A stretch of 64,000 bases of DNA from Streptomyces sp. DHE7-1 (GCA_016432725.1 JACJDG010000003.1:868001-932000); one strand, 5' to 3'. Counted from the first letter of the stretch, positions 36,430-47,461 are shown. Notes: generated by a model from the letters alone, not told the origin. Made by a program: numbers and translations.

Positions 36430-38814
36430 TCAGCCGTCCCAGGTCCAGTCGGCCACCTCGGGCATGTCCGTGCCGTGCTCGCGGATGTACACGTGGTGGC
36501 GCTGACGGGCGTCCTCCATGTGCTGGCGTACGGCCGCCGCACGCACCGCCAGCCCGGGGACGCGGTCGATGACGTCCATGACCAGGCGGTAGCGGTCGAG
36601 GTCGTTGCTGACCACCATGTCGAACGGTGTGGTGGTGGTGCCGATCTCCTTGTAGCCGCGCACGTGCAGGTTGCGGTGACCGGTGCGCCGGTAGGCCAGG
36701 CGGTGGATCAGCCACGGATAGCCGTGGTAGGCGAAGATGACCGGCCTGTCCGGAGTGAACAGCCCGTCGTACTCGAAGTCGGTCATCCCGTGCGGGTGTT
36801 CCTCCTTCGGCAGCAGTCGCGCGATGTCGACCACGTTGACCACGCGCACGGCCAGCTCGGGCAGGTGCCGGCGCAGCAACCGGGCGGCGGCCAGCACCTC
36901 CTGGGTGGGTACGTCGCCGGCGCAGGCCAGCACCACGTCCGGGTCCCGTGACCCGTCCTCGGTGCCCGCCCACTCCCAGACCCCGGCGCCGCGCGCGCAG
37001 TGCACCCGCGCCTGGTCCATCGGCAGCCAGTCGAAGCAGGGCTGCTTGCCGGCGACGATCACGTTGACGTAGTCGCGGCTGCGCAGGGCGTGGTCGGCCA
37101 CGGACAGCAGGGTGTTGGCGTCCGGCGGGAAGTAGACCCGGACCGCCTCCGGGCTCTTGTTGAGGATGTGGTCGACGAAGCCGGGGTCCTGGTGCGAGAA
37201 CCCGTTGTGGTCCTGGCGCCACACGTGCGAGGTCAGGAGGTAGTTGAGGGAGGCGACGGGGGCCCGCCAGGACAGCCGGCGGGTGGTGCGCAGCCACTTG
37301 ACGTGCTGGTTGACCATCGAGTCGACGATGTGGACGAACGCCTCGTAGCAGGAGAACAGTCCGTGCCGGCCGGTGAGGAGGTAGCCCTCCAGCCAGCCCT
37401 GGCAGGTGTGTTCGGACAGGATCTCCATCACCCGGCCGTGCCGGTCGAGGTGTTCGTCGACGTCGAGGGTCCCGGCCTGCCAGGCCTTGCCGCTGGCCGC
37501 GTACACCGCCTGGAGGCGGTTGGAGGCGGTCTCGTCGGGGCCGACGAGGCGGAAGTCGCGGCGGTCGGCGGTGGCCCGCATGACGTCCTCGAGGAGGTCG
37601 CCGAGGACGCGGGTCGGTTCGTGCAGGGTGGCGCCGGGCTTGTCGACGGCTACGGCGTACCGCTCCAGCGGCGGCAGCGGCAGTTCGCGTGCCAGCAGGC
37701 CGCCGTTGGCGTGCGGGGTGGCGCCGAGCCGGCGCGGACCCGCGGGCACGCAGGCCAGGACCTCCGGCCGCGGGGCGCCCCGCTCGTCGAAGAGTTCCCG
37801 GGGCCGGTACGAGCGCAGCCAGCGCTCCAGTTGCCCCAGGTGCCCGGGGTTGTCCCGGACGGCGGCCAGCGGGACCTGGTGGGCGCGCCAGGTGCCCTCC
37901 ACGGGCACGCCGTCGACCTCGGCCGGGCCGGTCCAGCCCTTCGGGGTGCGCAGCACGATCATCGGCCAGCGAGGCCGTTCGGTGGCGCCGTCCTCGCGGG
38001 CGGCGCGCTGGGCGGTGGCGATGCGGTCGAGTGCGGTGTCCATGGCGGCGGCCATGGCGCGGTGCACGGTGTCCGGGTCGTCACCCGTGACGTGGAGCGG
38101 GTCGTGGCCGTAGCCCCGCAGCAGGTCGTCGAGTTCGGCCTCGGGGAGCCGGGCGAGCACGGTCGGGTTGGCGATCTTGTAGCCGTTGAGGTGCAGGATC
38201 GGCAGTACGGCGCCGTCGTGGACCGGGTCGAGGAACTTGTTGGAGTGCCAGGATGCGGCCAGTGGTCCGGTCTCGGCCTCGCCGTCGCCGATGACGCAGG
38301 CGACCACGAGGTCCGGGTTGTCGAGCGCGGCGCCGTACGCGTGGGAGAGCGCGTAGCCGAGTTCGCCGCCCTCGTGGATCGAGCCGGGCGTCTCCGGGGC
38401 CACGTGGCTGGGCACCCCGCCGGGGAACGAGAACTGCCTGAAGAGGCGTGCCATGCCGGCCGCGTCCCGGGTGACGTCGGGGTACGTCTCGGAGTAGGAG
38501 CCCTCCAGCCAGGAGTTGGCGAGCACGGCGGGTCCGCCGTGGCCGGGGCCCCAGACGCACAGGGCGTTCAGGTCGCGGGCCTTGATCACGCGGTTGAGGT
38601 GGGTGTGCACCAGGTTGAGGCCGGGTGAGGTGCCCCAGTGGCCGAGCAGCCGCGGCTTGATGTGCTCCGGGCGCAGCGGTTCGGACAGCAGCGGGTTGGC
38701 CATGAGGTAGATCTGGCCTGCGGACAGGTAGTTCGCGGCGCGCCAGTGGGCGTCCAGCGACCTCAGTTCCTCCTCCGTGAGGTTGCCGGGCACCTGCTGG
38801 GTGTCGACGGACAT
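36430..38814 (-). CDS. xfp: Phosphoketolase (xylulose-5-P/fructose-6-P)
   Basis: Thiamine-diphosphate enzyme that splits xylulose-5-P or fructose-6-P to acetyl-phosphate plus a sugar phosphate. The 794 residues match the family length. Motifs include [18 protein letters not shown] near 54, [20 protein letters not shown] near 90, [20 protein letters not shown] near 178 (ThDP-binding GDGE...N) and [18 protein letters not shown] near 538. It gives ATP through acetate kinase without respiration. A small gene lies 54 bp upstream on the same strand. Confidence 0.97.
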   Translation of the reverse strand: MSVDTQQVPGNLTEEELRSLDAHWRAANYLSAGQIYLMANPLLSEPLRPEHIKPRLLGHWGTSPGLNLVHTHLNRVIKARDLNALCVWGPGHGGPAVLANSWLEGSYSETYPDVTRDAAGMARLFRQFSFPGGVPSHVAPETPGSIHEGGELGYALSHAYGAALDNPDLVVACVIGDGEAETGPLAASWHSNKFLDPVHDGAVLPILHLNGYKIANPTVLARLPEAELDDLLRGYGHDPLHVTGDDPDTVHRAMAAAMDTALDRIATAQRAAREDGATERPRWPMIVLRTPKGWTGPAEVDGVPVEGTWRAHQVPLAAVRDNPGHLGQLERWLRSYRPRELFDERGAPRPEVLACVPAGPRRLGATPHANGGLLARELPLPPLERYAVAVDKPGATLHEPTRVLGDLLEDVMRATADRRDFRLVGPDETASNRLQAVYAASGKAWQAGTLDVDEHLDRHGRVMEILSEHTCQGWLEGYLLTGRHGLFSCYEAFVHIVDSMVNQHVKWLRTTRRLSWRAPVASLNYLLTSHVWRQDHNGFSHQDPGFVDHILNKSPEAVRVYFPPDANTLLSVADHALRSRDYVNVIVAGKQPCFDWLPMDQARVHCARGAGVWEWAGTEDGSRDPDVVLACAGDVPTQEVLAAARLLRRHLPELAVRVVNVVDIARLLPKEEHPHGMTDFEYDGLFTPDRPVIFAYHGYPWLIHRLAYRRTGHRNLHVRGYKEIGTTTTPFDMVVSNDLDRYRLVMDVIDRVPGLAVRAAAVRQHMEDARQRHHVYIREHGTDMPEVADWTWDG

Positions 38815-38868
38815 CGGGGTTCCTTTCCGTACGGGCGGTTCAGGGACCTGGGTCTGCGGGACGTGTCC

Positions 38869-39102
38869 TCAGCCGACGCGTTCCCAGCCGCGGCGGGGCG
38901 CACGGGTGCCGAGGCGGGTGTCGCGGCTGCGGTGGACGATGTAGGGGCGGGTGAGATGGCCGACCGGTGCGGTGAGCACGTGGACCAGGCGGGTGGTGAA
39001 GTACCGCCGGGAGCGCACCAGCGCCTCCGGCGGCCCGCCGTCCGGACCCGGGGGCCCCGGCCCGCGCTCGCCGTCCGGGGCCCGCTCCTTCTCCGTGGCC
39101 AC
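38869..39102 (-). CDS. Small basic protein upstream of phosphoketolase (77 residues)
   Basis: GTG 39102 has an AAGGGG purine tract 7 bp upstream and an island palindrome at 39119. The first ~28 residues are Gly/Pro-rich and disordered. The rest (SRRYFTTRLVHVLTAPVGHL, then YIVHRSRDTRLG) is basic with some hydrophobic faces. No family recognised. Likely co-transcribed with xfp. Confidence 0.5.
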   Translation of the reverse strand: MATEKERAPDGERGPGPPGPDGGPPEALVRSRRYFTTRLVHVLTAPVGHLTRPYIVHRSRDTRLGTRAPRRGWERVG

Positions 39103-39118
39103 CGTTTCGCCCCTTCCC

Positions 39119-39133
39119 GGGCCTGACGGCCCT
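39119..39133. promoter_or_regulatory. Island palindrome upstream of small gene and xfp
   Basis: GGGCCTGACGGCCCT: arms GGGCC/GGCCC with one extra asymmetry. Centre about 24 bp upstream of the GTG start of the small gene. Confidence 0.45.
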
Positions 39134-39765
39134 TCGGATGCTCCCCTCGGTCCCCGTCCCAGGGAACGCCATCGCCCGTGCCGCCACAATTCCCGGAACC
39201 GGGCGCCGGGGCCCGGCCCGTCGCGCGAAGCGGCCCACGACCGGTGCGGACGCCGGGTCAGGCGGACGGCCGCGGCTACGGCATACGGGTGCCGCCCCGG
39301 GCGCGTACCGCCAGGACGGCCTCCAGCCGCCCGGTCCCCACCGCCCGGCCTCGCGCGGCACGGCCCCGCCCCGGCGGTGCACGGCCTCCAGGCGGCTCCG
39401 CTGCTCCGGGACGTCACCGGCCGGCGCGGGGAACGGTCCAGGTGCCCCGGCCCCGGTGTGCGGGCCCGGCACATCGACGGTCGTCCGGGCGGCCTCTGCC
39501 TTCCGCGTGACGTCCCCGTCCCGGTCGGCGTCGCGCACCAGGCTCCTCAGGCCCGCGACCGCCCCGTGCCCCATCGGCTCTTCGACGGACGCCGGTGCCA
39601 GGCGGCCGCGGGTGGTCGCACATCTCGCGGTTCTCCTCGTCGTCAGTGGATCCGGGCGGCCGGGGCACGCCGGCCGGGTGACCGGACCGGGGCGCGGATC
39701 GTCCGGCCCCGCGGCGCGTGCCGGTGTCCTGGTCCCACTATCGGCGTCCGGGGCGCCTGCTGGAG

Positions 39766-39781
39766 GGGGCCGTTCGGCCCC
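39766..39781. promoter_or_regulatory. Island palindrome, distal copy upstream of PPOX gene
   Basis: GGGGCCGTTCGGCCCC, perfect 7-bp arms around TT. It lies 122 bp upstream of the PPOX start. Confidence 0.55.
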
Positions 39782-39844
39782 TTCTCCCCGGCCCGTCGGC
39801 CCCCGGCGTCCGGCCGCCCGGGCGGGCCCCGGGGCGCCTCGTCA

Positions 39845-39860
39845 AGGGCCGTCCGGCCCT
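39845..39860. promoter_or_regulatory. Island palindrome, proximal copy upstream of PPOX gene
   Basis: AGGGCCGTCCGGCCCT, perfect arms around TC, centred 43 bp upstream of ATG 39896 and 79 bp from the distal copy. Confidence 0.55.
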
Positions 39861-39895
39861 AACGGTGCCCGGCGGCCCGGAGGGACCATGGACGG

Positions 39896-40318
39896 ATGTT
39901 CCCCACCGACGGCTTCCGCGTGCTCGACCGGCAGGAGTGCCTGCGCCTCCTGGCCGAGGTACCGGTCGGCCGTGTCGTGTACACCCGACGGGCGCTCCCC
40001 ACGGCGCTGCCGGTCAACTTCTCCATGGACACGGACTCCGCCGTCGTGCTGCGCATCTCGGCCGGCTCGGACCTCGTCCGGGCGATCGACGGAGTGGTGG
40101 TGGCCTTCGAGGCCGACGACTTCGACGCCGGGGCCCGGTCCGGGTGGAGCGTGGTCGTCACGGGCCGTGCGACGGTCGTGACCGGTCCCGCCGAGCACGA
40201 ACGGCTCTCGCGCACCGGGCCGCGATCCTGGGTGGTCACGCACGACGGGGTCTTCGTGCGCATCGAGGCCGAACTGGTCACCGGCCGGGAGCTGACGGGC
40301 AGCGCCGACGCGCGCTGA
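39896..40318 (+). CDS. PPOX-fold flavin/F420-binding protein
   Basis: A 140-residue split-barrel protein of the pyridoxamine 5'-phosphate oxidase superfamily: FRVLDRQECLRLLAEVPVGR, LPTALPVNFSMDTDSAVVLR and VVAFEADDFDAGARSGWSVV, then VTGRATVV. It is a paralogue of the gene at 50875 (both start with PNDGF/PTDGF-like text and share [10 protein letters not shown]). Mycobacterial DosR regulons include similar flavin-binding proteins. Reaction unknown. Confidence 0.88.
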   Translation: MFPTDGFRVLDRQECLRLLAEVPVGRVVYTRRALPTALPVNFSMDTDSAVVLRISAGSDLVRAIDGVVVAFEADDFDAGARSGWSVVVTGRATVVTGPAEHERLSRTGPRSWVVTHDGVFVRIEAELVTGRELTGSADAR

Positions 40319-40362
40319 GGCGGGCGGCCCGGGCGGCGTACCGCCGGTTCGCTCCCCGGGGC

Positions 40363-41567
40363 TCAGTCCTCGGCGTGGGCCAGCCAGAGGTCCGGGCCGA
40401 ACACCTCGTAGCGGATACGGCGGGCGGGCACGCCGGCACGGAGCAACTGGGCGCGGACGGCCCGCATGAAGGGCAGCGAGCCGCAGAGGTAGACGTCCGC
40501 GTCGGCGGGCAGGTCCAGTCCGTCGAGGTCCATCAGCCCCTGGCGCACCCCGGGTTCGGCGGGCACGTCGTGCTCGTACCAGAACTCCGCCCGTGCGCAC
40601 GCCAGTTGGTCCACCAGGCGCCGGGTGTCGGCCCGCAGCGCGTGGCCGGCCGGGCTGCGGTCGGCGTGCAGGACCCTGACGGGGCGCACCGAACCGGTGG
40701 CGGCGAGGTGTTCGAGCATGCCGACCATCGGGGTGCAGCCGATGCCGGCGGAGACCAGCACGAGCGGGGTGTCGGCGTCGTCGAGGACGACGTCCCCGAA
40801 CGGGGCCGACAGGGTGAGTTCGTCACCGGCCCGTACGGCGCGGTGGAGCAGGCCGGAGACCTCGCCCTCGGGCGCGCCGGCGAGGCTCGCCACCCGCTTG
40901 ACGGTGATGCGCCGCAGCCGGTCGCCGGGGGCGCCCGACAGGCTGTACTGGCGGGTCTGGCGGACCCCGTCGGGCATGCGCACCCGGACACTGACGTACT
41001 GGCCGGCCCGGGCCGCGGGCAGCGGGCCGTCGTCGGCCGGGCGCAGCAGGAGCGAGACGACGTCGGGGTCTCCTCCCGCCGCTCCACCACGGTCCACTGC
41101 CGCCACGGGTCGCGCGGGTCGATCCGCGCCTCCTGGTAGAGCCTGGCCTCCTGGGCGATGAGAGCGCCGGCCATCAGCCAGTACACCTCGTCCCAGGCCC
41201 CGGACACCTCCGGTGTGACCGCCTCGCCCAGGACCTCGCCGATCGCCCCGAACAGGTACTTGTGGACGATCGTGTACTGGTCGGCCGTCACACCGAGCGC
41301 GGCGTGCTTGTGGGCGATGCGCGCCAGCATCGCGTCCGGCCGGGTGTCGGGGGCGGCCAGCAGAGCCCGGGCGAAGGCCGCGACGGATCCGGCGAGTGCC
41401 CTGCGCTGTTCGCCGTTGGCCTGGTTGCCGCGGTTGAACAGACCGTCCAGCAGCTCGGGCTGCTCGGCGAACATGGTGCCGTAGAACCGCTCCGTGATCT
41501 CGTCCAGGGCACCGCCGACGGCGGGCAGGGTGGCACGGACGACGGCGGCCGACTCGGGCGAAAGCAT
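40363..41567 (-). CDS. hmp: Flavohaemoglobin (NO dioxygenase), one frameshift
   Basis: Oxidises nitric oxide to nitrate using O2 and NAD(P)H. The globin domain (1-~140) has ITERFYGTMFAEQPELLDGL, the proximal-His region ARIAHKHAALGVTADQYTIV and EVYWLMAGALI. The reductase part (~150-401) has the FAD motif RQYSLSGAP and the NAD motif LVLVSAGIGCTPMVGMLEHL, ending YEVFGPDLW. The frame breaks at ~41064-41075, between the globin and reductase domains; one missing base restores ~401 residues, the normal length. Start ATG 41567. Confidence 0.92.
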
Positions 41568-41682
41568 GGAAACCCTCCATGGATGCGTGCACTTGGGGAC
41601 GGCGCTCACCGTCTCGGCCGGGATCCGGCGTCCGGATCGGACCGGCCCGCCGATCATCTCGGCGGGGCCGGCGCGGCGCATG

Positions 41683-41697
41683 GGGCCGAACCGCCCT
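41683..41697. promoter_or_regulatory. Island palindrome upstream of hmp
   Basis: GGGCCGAACCGCCCT, one mismatch from perfect, 123 bp upstream of hmp. The 361-bp gap 41568-41928 holds nothing else I can support. Confidence 0.45.
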
Positions 41698-41928
41698 GCG
41701 CGCAGGGCCGGTCGGTCCGCCCGGGAGGGCCGCACCGCACGCGGTGAGGGTGAGTGAGCGCGGCAAGTGGGCTGCCGCAGGGTGGACTTGGCCGTCAGGT
41801 GGGCCGGCCGTCGCGGTTTCCCGCCGGCACGCGGGCCGGTGGCCAAGGAACTTGGGCGTCACGCGGGCCGGCCTCACGGCTTCGCGCCGTCACGCGACCC
41901 GGCGGCGAGGGGCCCTCGCGTCCGTGGC

Positions 41929-42935
41929 TCAGGCCGTCCGGACGATGTCCAGGACCTCTCGCACGGGCCGCCGGGGGTGGCCGGGCCGAAGGGACCGTAG
42001 CCCAGCCGCAGCACCATCTGGACGTTGCCCCGGCCGACGACCGGATCGCGGACCAGCAGCCGCAGGTCCGGGCTCTCCAGGGCGTGCGAGGTCAGGGAGG
42101 TGGCGAGGCCCGCGAGGGTGGCCTCCAGCAGGACGCGTTCCAGTGCCTGGCCCGCGCGCAGCCAGTCGGCGGGGGCGTCACCGGGTGTGCTCAGCAGGGC
42201 GAGGTGCGGGTTGCGCTCGAAGGCGGTGGCGCCGCGGTCGGTCACCGGCCGGCGCCCGGCGAAGTCCCGCAGCGGCGCACGGCCGTCCCGCATCCGGGGT
42301 CCGAACGCGTACTCGGGCACGCCGTCGGTGGCGGTCTCCGCCTCGGGCCCCAGCCGGGTCCAGTGCCGCAGGTCCTCCAGGCCCTCCGGGTGCACGGCGT
42401 CCCGGCTCTCCGCGTCGTGCACCAGGTCGAGCACGGTCTCCACGTGCCAGGGGCCGGGGAAGAGCAGCTCGGCACCCTCGTGTGCGGCGGCGGCCCGCAG
42501 GGCCGTCCGGGCGTCCTCGGGGACGTCCTTCTCGTCGAAGGGGTGCCGGCTGGTGTGCCGGCGGCGGATCGCCGGGTGCAGCCGCGCCAGGTCGTCCTCG
42601 TCCGGTACGGCACGGCCGGGCGCCGGGACCGGCCGGACGGCCGCGAGCAGCAGCGGGTCCCCGGGATCCGGCAGCAGCCTCACCTCCGGGGCGAGTCCGG
42701 CGTGCGCGGCGGCGACGCGCAGGTTGAACAACGCCGCGCCGCAGCCGATGTACAGCGCCCGGTTGCCGGGGTCCGAGCGGGGCATGGCGCGGCCGAGATC
42801 GGGGCGCAGCTCGAGCACGCCCTCGTCCGCGAGCAGGCGGAAGCGCCAGGGCTGCGCGTTGTGCATGGACGGGGCGACCACGGCTTCCGCGACCAGTGCG
42901 GCCGCGGCCTTCGCGTCGAGTTGCTGCGGGTCCAT
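41929..42935 (-). CDS. Acg-type nitroreductase-family protein (frameshift near 3' end)
   Basis: About 335 residues. APSMHNAQPWRFRLL near 24 and a pseudo-symmetric nitroreductase fold (GCGAALFNLRVAAAHAGLAP; QALERVLLEATLAGLATSLT) match the Acg family (Rv2032), FMN-binding proteins of the mycobacterial DosR regulon. The last 20 codons are out of frame: one extra base in the G run 41973-41977 restores RRPVREVLDIVRTA and a stop at 41929. Start ATG 42935 follows GGAGG. Confidence 0.85.
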
Positions 42936-43026
42936 CACGCCCTCCTCGCGGATCGGGCCGCCTCGGCTCCCCGTCTCCAGTATCCGGCCGGCCTGCGCGA
43001 CGGGCCCGGCGGTGCCGGGGTGCGGG

Positions 43027-44040
43027 TCAGGCCGTGCCGGGACGGACGAGCACGTTCTCGCCGGAGCGGCCCGCGATGTGGTCCTCGATGTTGGTCACGG
43101 TGGTCCGGGCGATCTGCCCGACGGCGTCCCTGGTGAAGTAGGCCTGGTGGGAGGTGACCAGGACGTTGCCGAAGGTCATCAGCCTCGCCAGGCGTTCGTC
43201 AGTCATCACCTCCAGCGACTTGTCCAGGAAGAACACGCCGGCCTCCTCCTCGTACACGTCGAGGCCGACACCGCTCAGCCGGCCCGCGCGCAGCGTCTGC
43301 AGCAGGGCGTCGGTGTCCACCAGGCCGCCGCGGCTGGAGTTGACCAGGACGGCGTCGTCCTTCATCAGCGCCAGCGCCTCGGCGTCGACCAGGTGGTGCG
43401 TGCCGGGCAGCAGCGGGACGTGCAGGCTGATCAGGTCCGCCTCGGCGAACAGCCGCTCCCGCGGGACGTACTCCATGCCGAGGGCGAGGCAGTCGGGGTT
43501 CTCGGCGACGTCCCAGCCCAGCAGCCGCATGCCGAATCCGTGGGCGATCCGGGCGAACGCGGCGCCGATCTTCCCGGTGCCCACCACCCCGGCCGTGCGG
43601 CCGCGCAGGTCGCGGCCCATGAGTCCGTCGAGCCGGAAGTCGAAGTCCCGGGTGCGCCGGGCGGCCCGGACGATCCGGCGGTCGACCGCCAGGGCCAGGG
43701 TCCAGGCGAACTCGGCGACAGAGTACGGCGAGTAGGACGAGACCCGGGCCACGGTCAGCCCGAGTTCCCTCGCGGCGGGCAGGTCGATGTTGTTGTACCC
43801 GGTGGAGCGCTGGGCGATCATCCGGGTGCCGCCCTCGGCGAGGGAGCGCAGCGCCTCGGCGTCCAGGGTGTCGTTGACACTGCTGAGCACGACCTCGTGG
43901 CCCACGGCGGTCGGCGCCGTGTCCCGGTCCAGGAACAGCCGCAGACAGCGCAGCTCGTGACGGCCGGCGAACGCGCTGTCGAACGCGTCCCTCAGCAGCG
44001 GCTCCTCGTCGGCGAGGACGCCGTACGCAACGATCTCCAC
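43027..44040 (-). CDS. D-lactate dehydrogenase-like 2-hydroxyacid dehydrogenase
   Basis: A 337-residue NAD-dependent D-2-hydroxyacid dehydrogenase, most like fermentative D-LDH: QRSTGYNNIDLPAARELGL near 75, VVGTGKIGAAFARIAHGFGM near 143 (nucleotide motif), NSSRGGLVDTDALLQTLRAG near 228 with the catalytic Arg, and a late SHQAYFTRDA with the catalytic His. GTG 44040 follows GAGGAG. It would regenerate NAD+ when respiration stops. Confidence 0.92.
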   Translation of the reverse strand: MEIVAYGVLADEEPLLRDAFDSAFAGRHELRCLRLFLDRDTAPTAVGHEVVLSSVNDTLDAEALRSLAEGGTRMIAQRSTGYNNIDLPAARELGLTVARVSSYSPYSVAEFAWTLALAVDRRIVRAARRTRDFDFRLDGLMGRDLRGRTAGVVGTGKIGAAFARIAHGFGMRLLGWDVAENPDCLALGMEYVPRERLFAEADLISLHVPLLPGTHHLVDAEALALMKDDAVLVNSSRGGLVDTDALLQTLRAGRLSGVGLDVYEEEAGVFFLDKSLEVMTDERLARLMTFGNVLVTSHQAYFTRDAVGQIARTTVTNIEDHIAGRSGENVLVRPGTA

Positions 44041-44184
44041 GTGTTCTCCTCGGTCGCATCCGGCGATCACCCCTCCACCGTAGGGCGGGGACTGGGCGGG
44101 TGAGAGGGCCGACCGGGCCGGGAGGCGGGGCCCATCGTCCCCGGACACCGCGTCACCACGCCCGCCGCGGCGCCCGGTCGCCGG

Positions 44185-44682
44185 TCAGCGGGCCGTCAGC
44201 TCGGCCGCGACCCCGGCCGCCCACGTCTCGATCGCGGGGAAGTCCCGGAAGTCGCCGCCCTTGCCGCCGCGGAGGATCATCCGGGCGAGCCGGCCCTCGG
44301 CGCCGTCCTCCAGGCAGCCGCCGAAGGTGACGTGCTCCCTGGCGTCGACCCGGTCCATCGCCCGCCGCACCCCTGCCACGGGCGGGATGTCGCGCTCCGC
44401 GGCGGAGGGGTCGAGCGGTCCGCTGCTGAAGAACCACACCGGTCGTGCGGCCAGGTCCCGGCGGTGACGGCGCACGAAGCGGCGCGCCTCCTTCTGCCGG
44501 CGCCCGGCGTACAGCGCGCCGCCGACCACCACGGCGTCGTACGCGGTGACGCCCGGCACCGACGCGGCGGGCCGCGCCTCGGCCGCGAGCCCCGCCTCGC
44601 ACAGCACCCCGGCGACGGTCTCGGCGATCCTCGCCGTCGATCCGTTCGTCGAACCGTAGGCCACCAGAACCCTGCCAGTCAT
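44185..44682 (-). CDS. Flavodoxin-domain protein (HemG-like)
   Basis: A 165-residue flavodoxin: VLVAYGSTNGSTARIAETVA binds the FMN phosphate, and AYDAVVVGGALYAGRRQKEA plus WFFSSGPLDP complete the fold. The size and G-A-L-Y-A-G motif fit menaquinone-dependent protoporphyrinogen oxidase-like flavodoxins. Start ATG 44682 after GAGGAGG. Between D-LDH and the PatA-like gene, all leftward. Confidence 0.85.
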   Translation of the reverse strand: MTGRVLVAYGSTNGSTARIAETVAGVLCEAGLAAEARPAASVPGVTAYDAVVVGGALYAGRRQKEARRFVRRHRRDLAARPVWFFSSGPLDPSAAERDIPPVAGVRRAMDRVDAREHVTFGGCLEDGAEGRLARMILRGGKGGDFRDFPAIETWAAGVAAELTAR

Positions 44683-44753
44683 GGCGGTCCGCCTCCTCTC
44701 ACCTCGGGTGCGGCCGGTCTCCGGCCCCACCGTGGTCCGTCCGCGGGCCCGCC

Positions 44754-47461
44754 TCAGCGGAGCCGGCGCAGATAGGGGTCCTGGGCGTCGCGCGGGACCA
44801 GGCGCACCCGCGCGTCGAGCACGCGGATCCGGTCCGGGGTGGCGAGCACGGGGTTGAGGTCGGCCTCGGCGAGCTGCGGCAGGTCGGCCGCCATGCGGGA
44901 CAGCCGGTGCAGCAGCTGTTCCAGGCCCTCCAGGTCCGCCGGCCCGCTGCCGTGCGCGCCGAACAGCAGCGGGGCGCAGCGCGGGGCGGTGATCAGGTCG
45001 TGCACGTCGTGGTCGGTGAGCGGGGCCAGCCGGGCGGCGTGGTCGCCGAGCACCTCGGTCGCGGTGCCGCCGAGCCCGAACAGCACGAGCGGTCCGAAGA
45101 CCTCGTCCTGGACGACACCGGCGAGCAGTTCGGTGCCGCGCGCCGCCAGTGGCTGCACGACCGCTCCGGTGAGCAGCCCGGCGAACCTGTTCTCGAAGTC
45201 CCGGAAGGCGGCGCGCACTTGGGAGTCGCCCTGGAGGTCGAGGTGCACGGCGCGCTGTTCGCTCTTGTGGACCAGGCCGGGCCAGTGCGCCTTCAGGACC
45301 ACCCGGCCGTCCGGGCCGCGCAGCCGTTCGGCGGCCATGACGGCCTCGTCCTCGGTCTCCGCCCAGGCCCAGGGGAGCTGCGGGATGCCGTAGCAGGCCA
45401 GCAGGTCGGCGCAGGTGCGCGGGTCGAGCAGGCCGCCGTCGGGATGCGCGGCCAGGAAGGTCCGCACGACCTCCCGGGCGCGGGCCGTCTCGACGCCGTC
45501 CAGGTCCGGGACGGTGCCCGCGGGGCGGGCGAGCCAGGAGGAGCGGCGGGCGGCGTGGGCCAGCGCCCGGGCGGCCGCCTGCGGTTCGGCGTAGGAAGGC
45601 ACGGCGCCGCCGCCCGCGGCGGGCAGCAGCCGGACCGGCAGGTCCTGTTCGAGGCGTACCGCGGCCACCGGCCCGGTCCCCTGCCCGGACGCGCCGGTGA
45701 GGGCACGGACCAGGTCGTCGCCGGTCGCGGCGGCGACGGCGGTGGGCACGAGCGCGACCAGTACGGCGTCGACGCCCGGGTGCCGGGTCAGCCGCTCCAG
45801 GCAGCCGGTGAGCTGCTCCTCCGTGACGGCGGCGGTGGCGTCGACCGGATTGCCGGCGGTGGCGCCCTCGGGAAGCACGGCGATCAGGTCGCGGACCAGT
45901 TCCGGGTCAGCGGTGGCAGGGTGAGCCCGGCCTCGGCGCAGGCGTCGGCCGCGAGGACGCCGGCGCCGCCCGCGTTGGTGACGATCGCGACGCGGGGTCC
46001 GGCGGGCAGCGGCTGGGAGTGCAGCAGCGCGGCGGTGCCGAGAAGTTCCCCCACCGAGCGGGTCGCGGTGATGCCCGCCTGGTCGAACAGGGCCTGCCGG
46101 GTCATCGTGCGGGTGGCGGCGGCCGCGGTGTGCGAGGCGGCGGCGCGCCGGCCGGCGGCGGTGCGGCCGGCGTCCACGGTGAGCACCGGCATGCGGCGGG
46201 TGACCCGGCGGGCGGTACGGGAGAAGGCGCGCGGGCCGCCGAAGGACTCCAGGTGGAGCAGGGCGAGGTCGGTCCGGCCGTCGCACTCCCACCACTGGAG
46301 CATGTCGTTGCCGCTGACGTCGTACTTGTCGCCGAGGGACGCGAAGGAGGAGACACCGATGCCCAGCCGGGACAGGCCGTCGAGCAGGGCGATGCCGACG
46401 CCGCCGGACTGCACGGCGACACCGGCGGTGCCGGGGCGCGGATGCCCGGCGGCGAAGGTGGCGTCCAGGCGCAGACCGGACTCGGTGTTGGCGACGCCGA
46501 GGCAGTTCGGGCCGACGAGCCGCATGCCGTGAGCACGGCAGGCGGCCAGCAGCGTCCGCGCCTGGTCGGCGTCGAGGCCGGCGGTCACCACGACCAGGGC
46601 CCGCACCCCGGCCTTGCCGCACTCCTCTGCGACGCCCGGGACCGCCGCGGCGGGCACGGCGACGACCACCAGGTCGGGGGTGACCGGCAGGTCCCCGACG
46701 GCCGGGTAGGAGGGCACGCCGAGGATGTGGTCGACGCCCGGGTTCACCGCGAACAGGCGGCGGGTGTATCCGCCGGCCTTCAGGTGGTGCAGGACCGCTC
46801 GGCCCACCGAGCCAGGGGTGCGTCCGGCGCCGGCCACGGCGACCGCGTCGGGGCGCAGCAGCGGCACGAGACTGGCCACGTCGGCGGCCCGGCCCCGGGC
46901 CTCCACGGCCGCCAGGTACGTGTCGTCCTGGTCGAGCCGGATGGTGCACCGGACCTCGGGCCCCTCGAAGCGGCGGGTGACGCGCAGGCCCAGGTCGGAG
47001 AAGAGCCGGAGCACCTCCCGGTTCTCGCTGAGCGCGTCGGCCGTGAAGGTGGTGACGCCGTCGGCGCGGGCCGCCGAGACCAGGTGCTCCACGAGCAGGG
47101 TGCCCACGCCGAGGTGGTGCAGCGTGTCGCCGACCGCGATCGAGATCTCGGCCGTGTTCTTCTCCCCCGCCGTGTCGTACGCGGCCGTGTCGTACTCCGC
47201 CAGGCCGAGCACCCGGTCCTCGGTCCGGGCCAACAGCGCCCGGTATCCGGGGCGGGCCGGGGCGCAGGCGCGGTCGGCGGCGAGGGCGCCGGACCGCCGG
47301 CTGACGGTGAAGAAGCGCAGCCGCAGGTTCTCCGGGGACATCTCGTCGTAGAACCGCCGCAGGCCGTCGTGGTCGGCCGGGGTCACGGGACGGATGCACA
47401 CGGTGGTGCCGTCCGCGAGCAGCGCGTGGACCGGGGGGCGGTTGAGCACGTCGTCCGACAT
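44754..47461 (-). CDS. GNAT - NDP-forming acyl-CoA synthetase fusion (PatA-like), one frameshift
   Basis: About 902 residues. An N-terminal GNAT acetyltransferase (1-~165; TADALSENREVLRLFSDLGL, acetyl-CoA site HHLGVGTLLVEHL) is fused to CoA-binding, ligase-CoA (VAVQSGGVGIALLDGLSRLG, PVLTVDAGRTAAGRRAAASH) and ATP-grasp (VLKAHWPGLVHKSEQRAVHL) domains. This order matches Streptomyces protein lysine acetyltransferases of the PatA type. The His of the phospho-loop may be ASHTAA. One base is missing at the G run 45904-45906. Start ATG 47461 after GGAGGAG. Confidence 0.88.

Larger units (their letters stand above)
39134..39895. other. Gene-free region with two near-perfect palindromes
   Basis: 762 bp without a supported gene. 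On the minus strand a frame around 39600-39450 reads VEEPMGHGAVAGLRSLVRDA and DRDGDVTRKAEAARTTVDV with good codon bias but no clear start or family; it may be a gene remnant broken by an indel. At the right end lie the palindromes at 39766 and 39845, upstream of the PPOX gene. Confidence 0.4.

Noticed and set aside
44105-44119. AGGGCCGACCGGGCC upstream of the D-lactate dehydrogenase as another island box
   Set aside because: The right arm does not match the palindrome (GGGCC instead of GGCCC), so it is no better than chance in this sequence.
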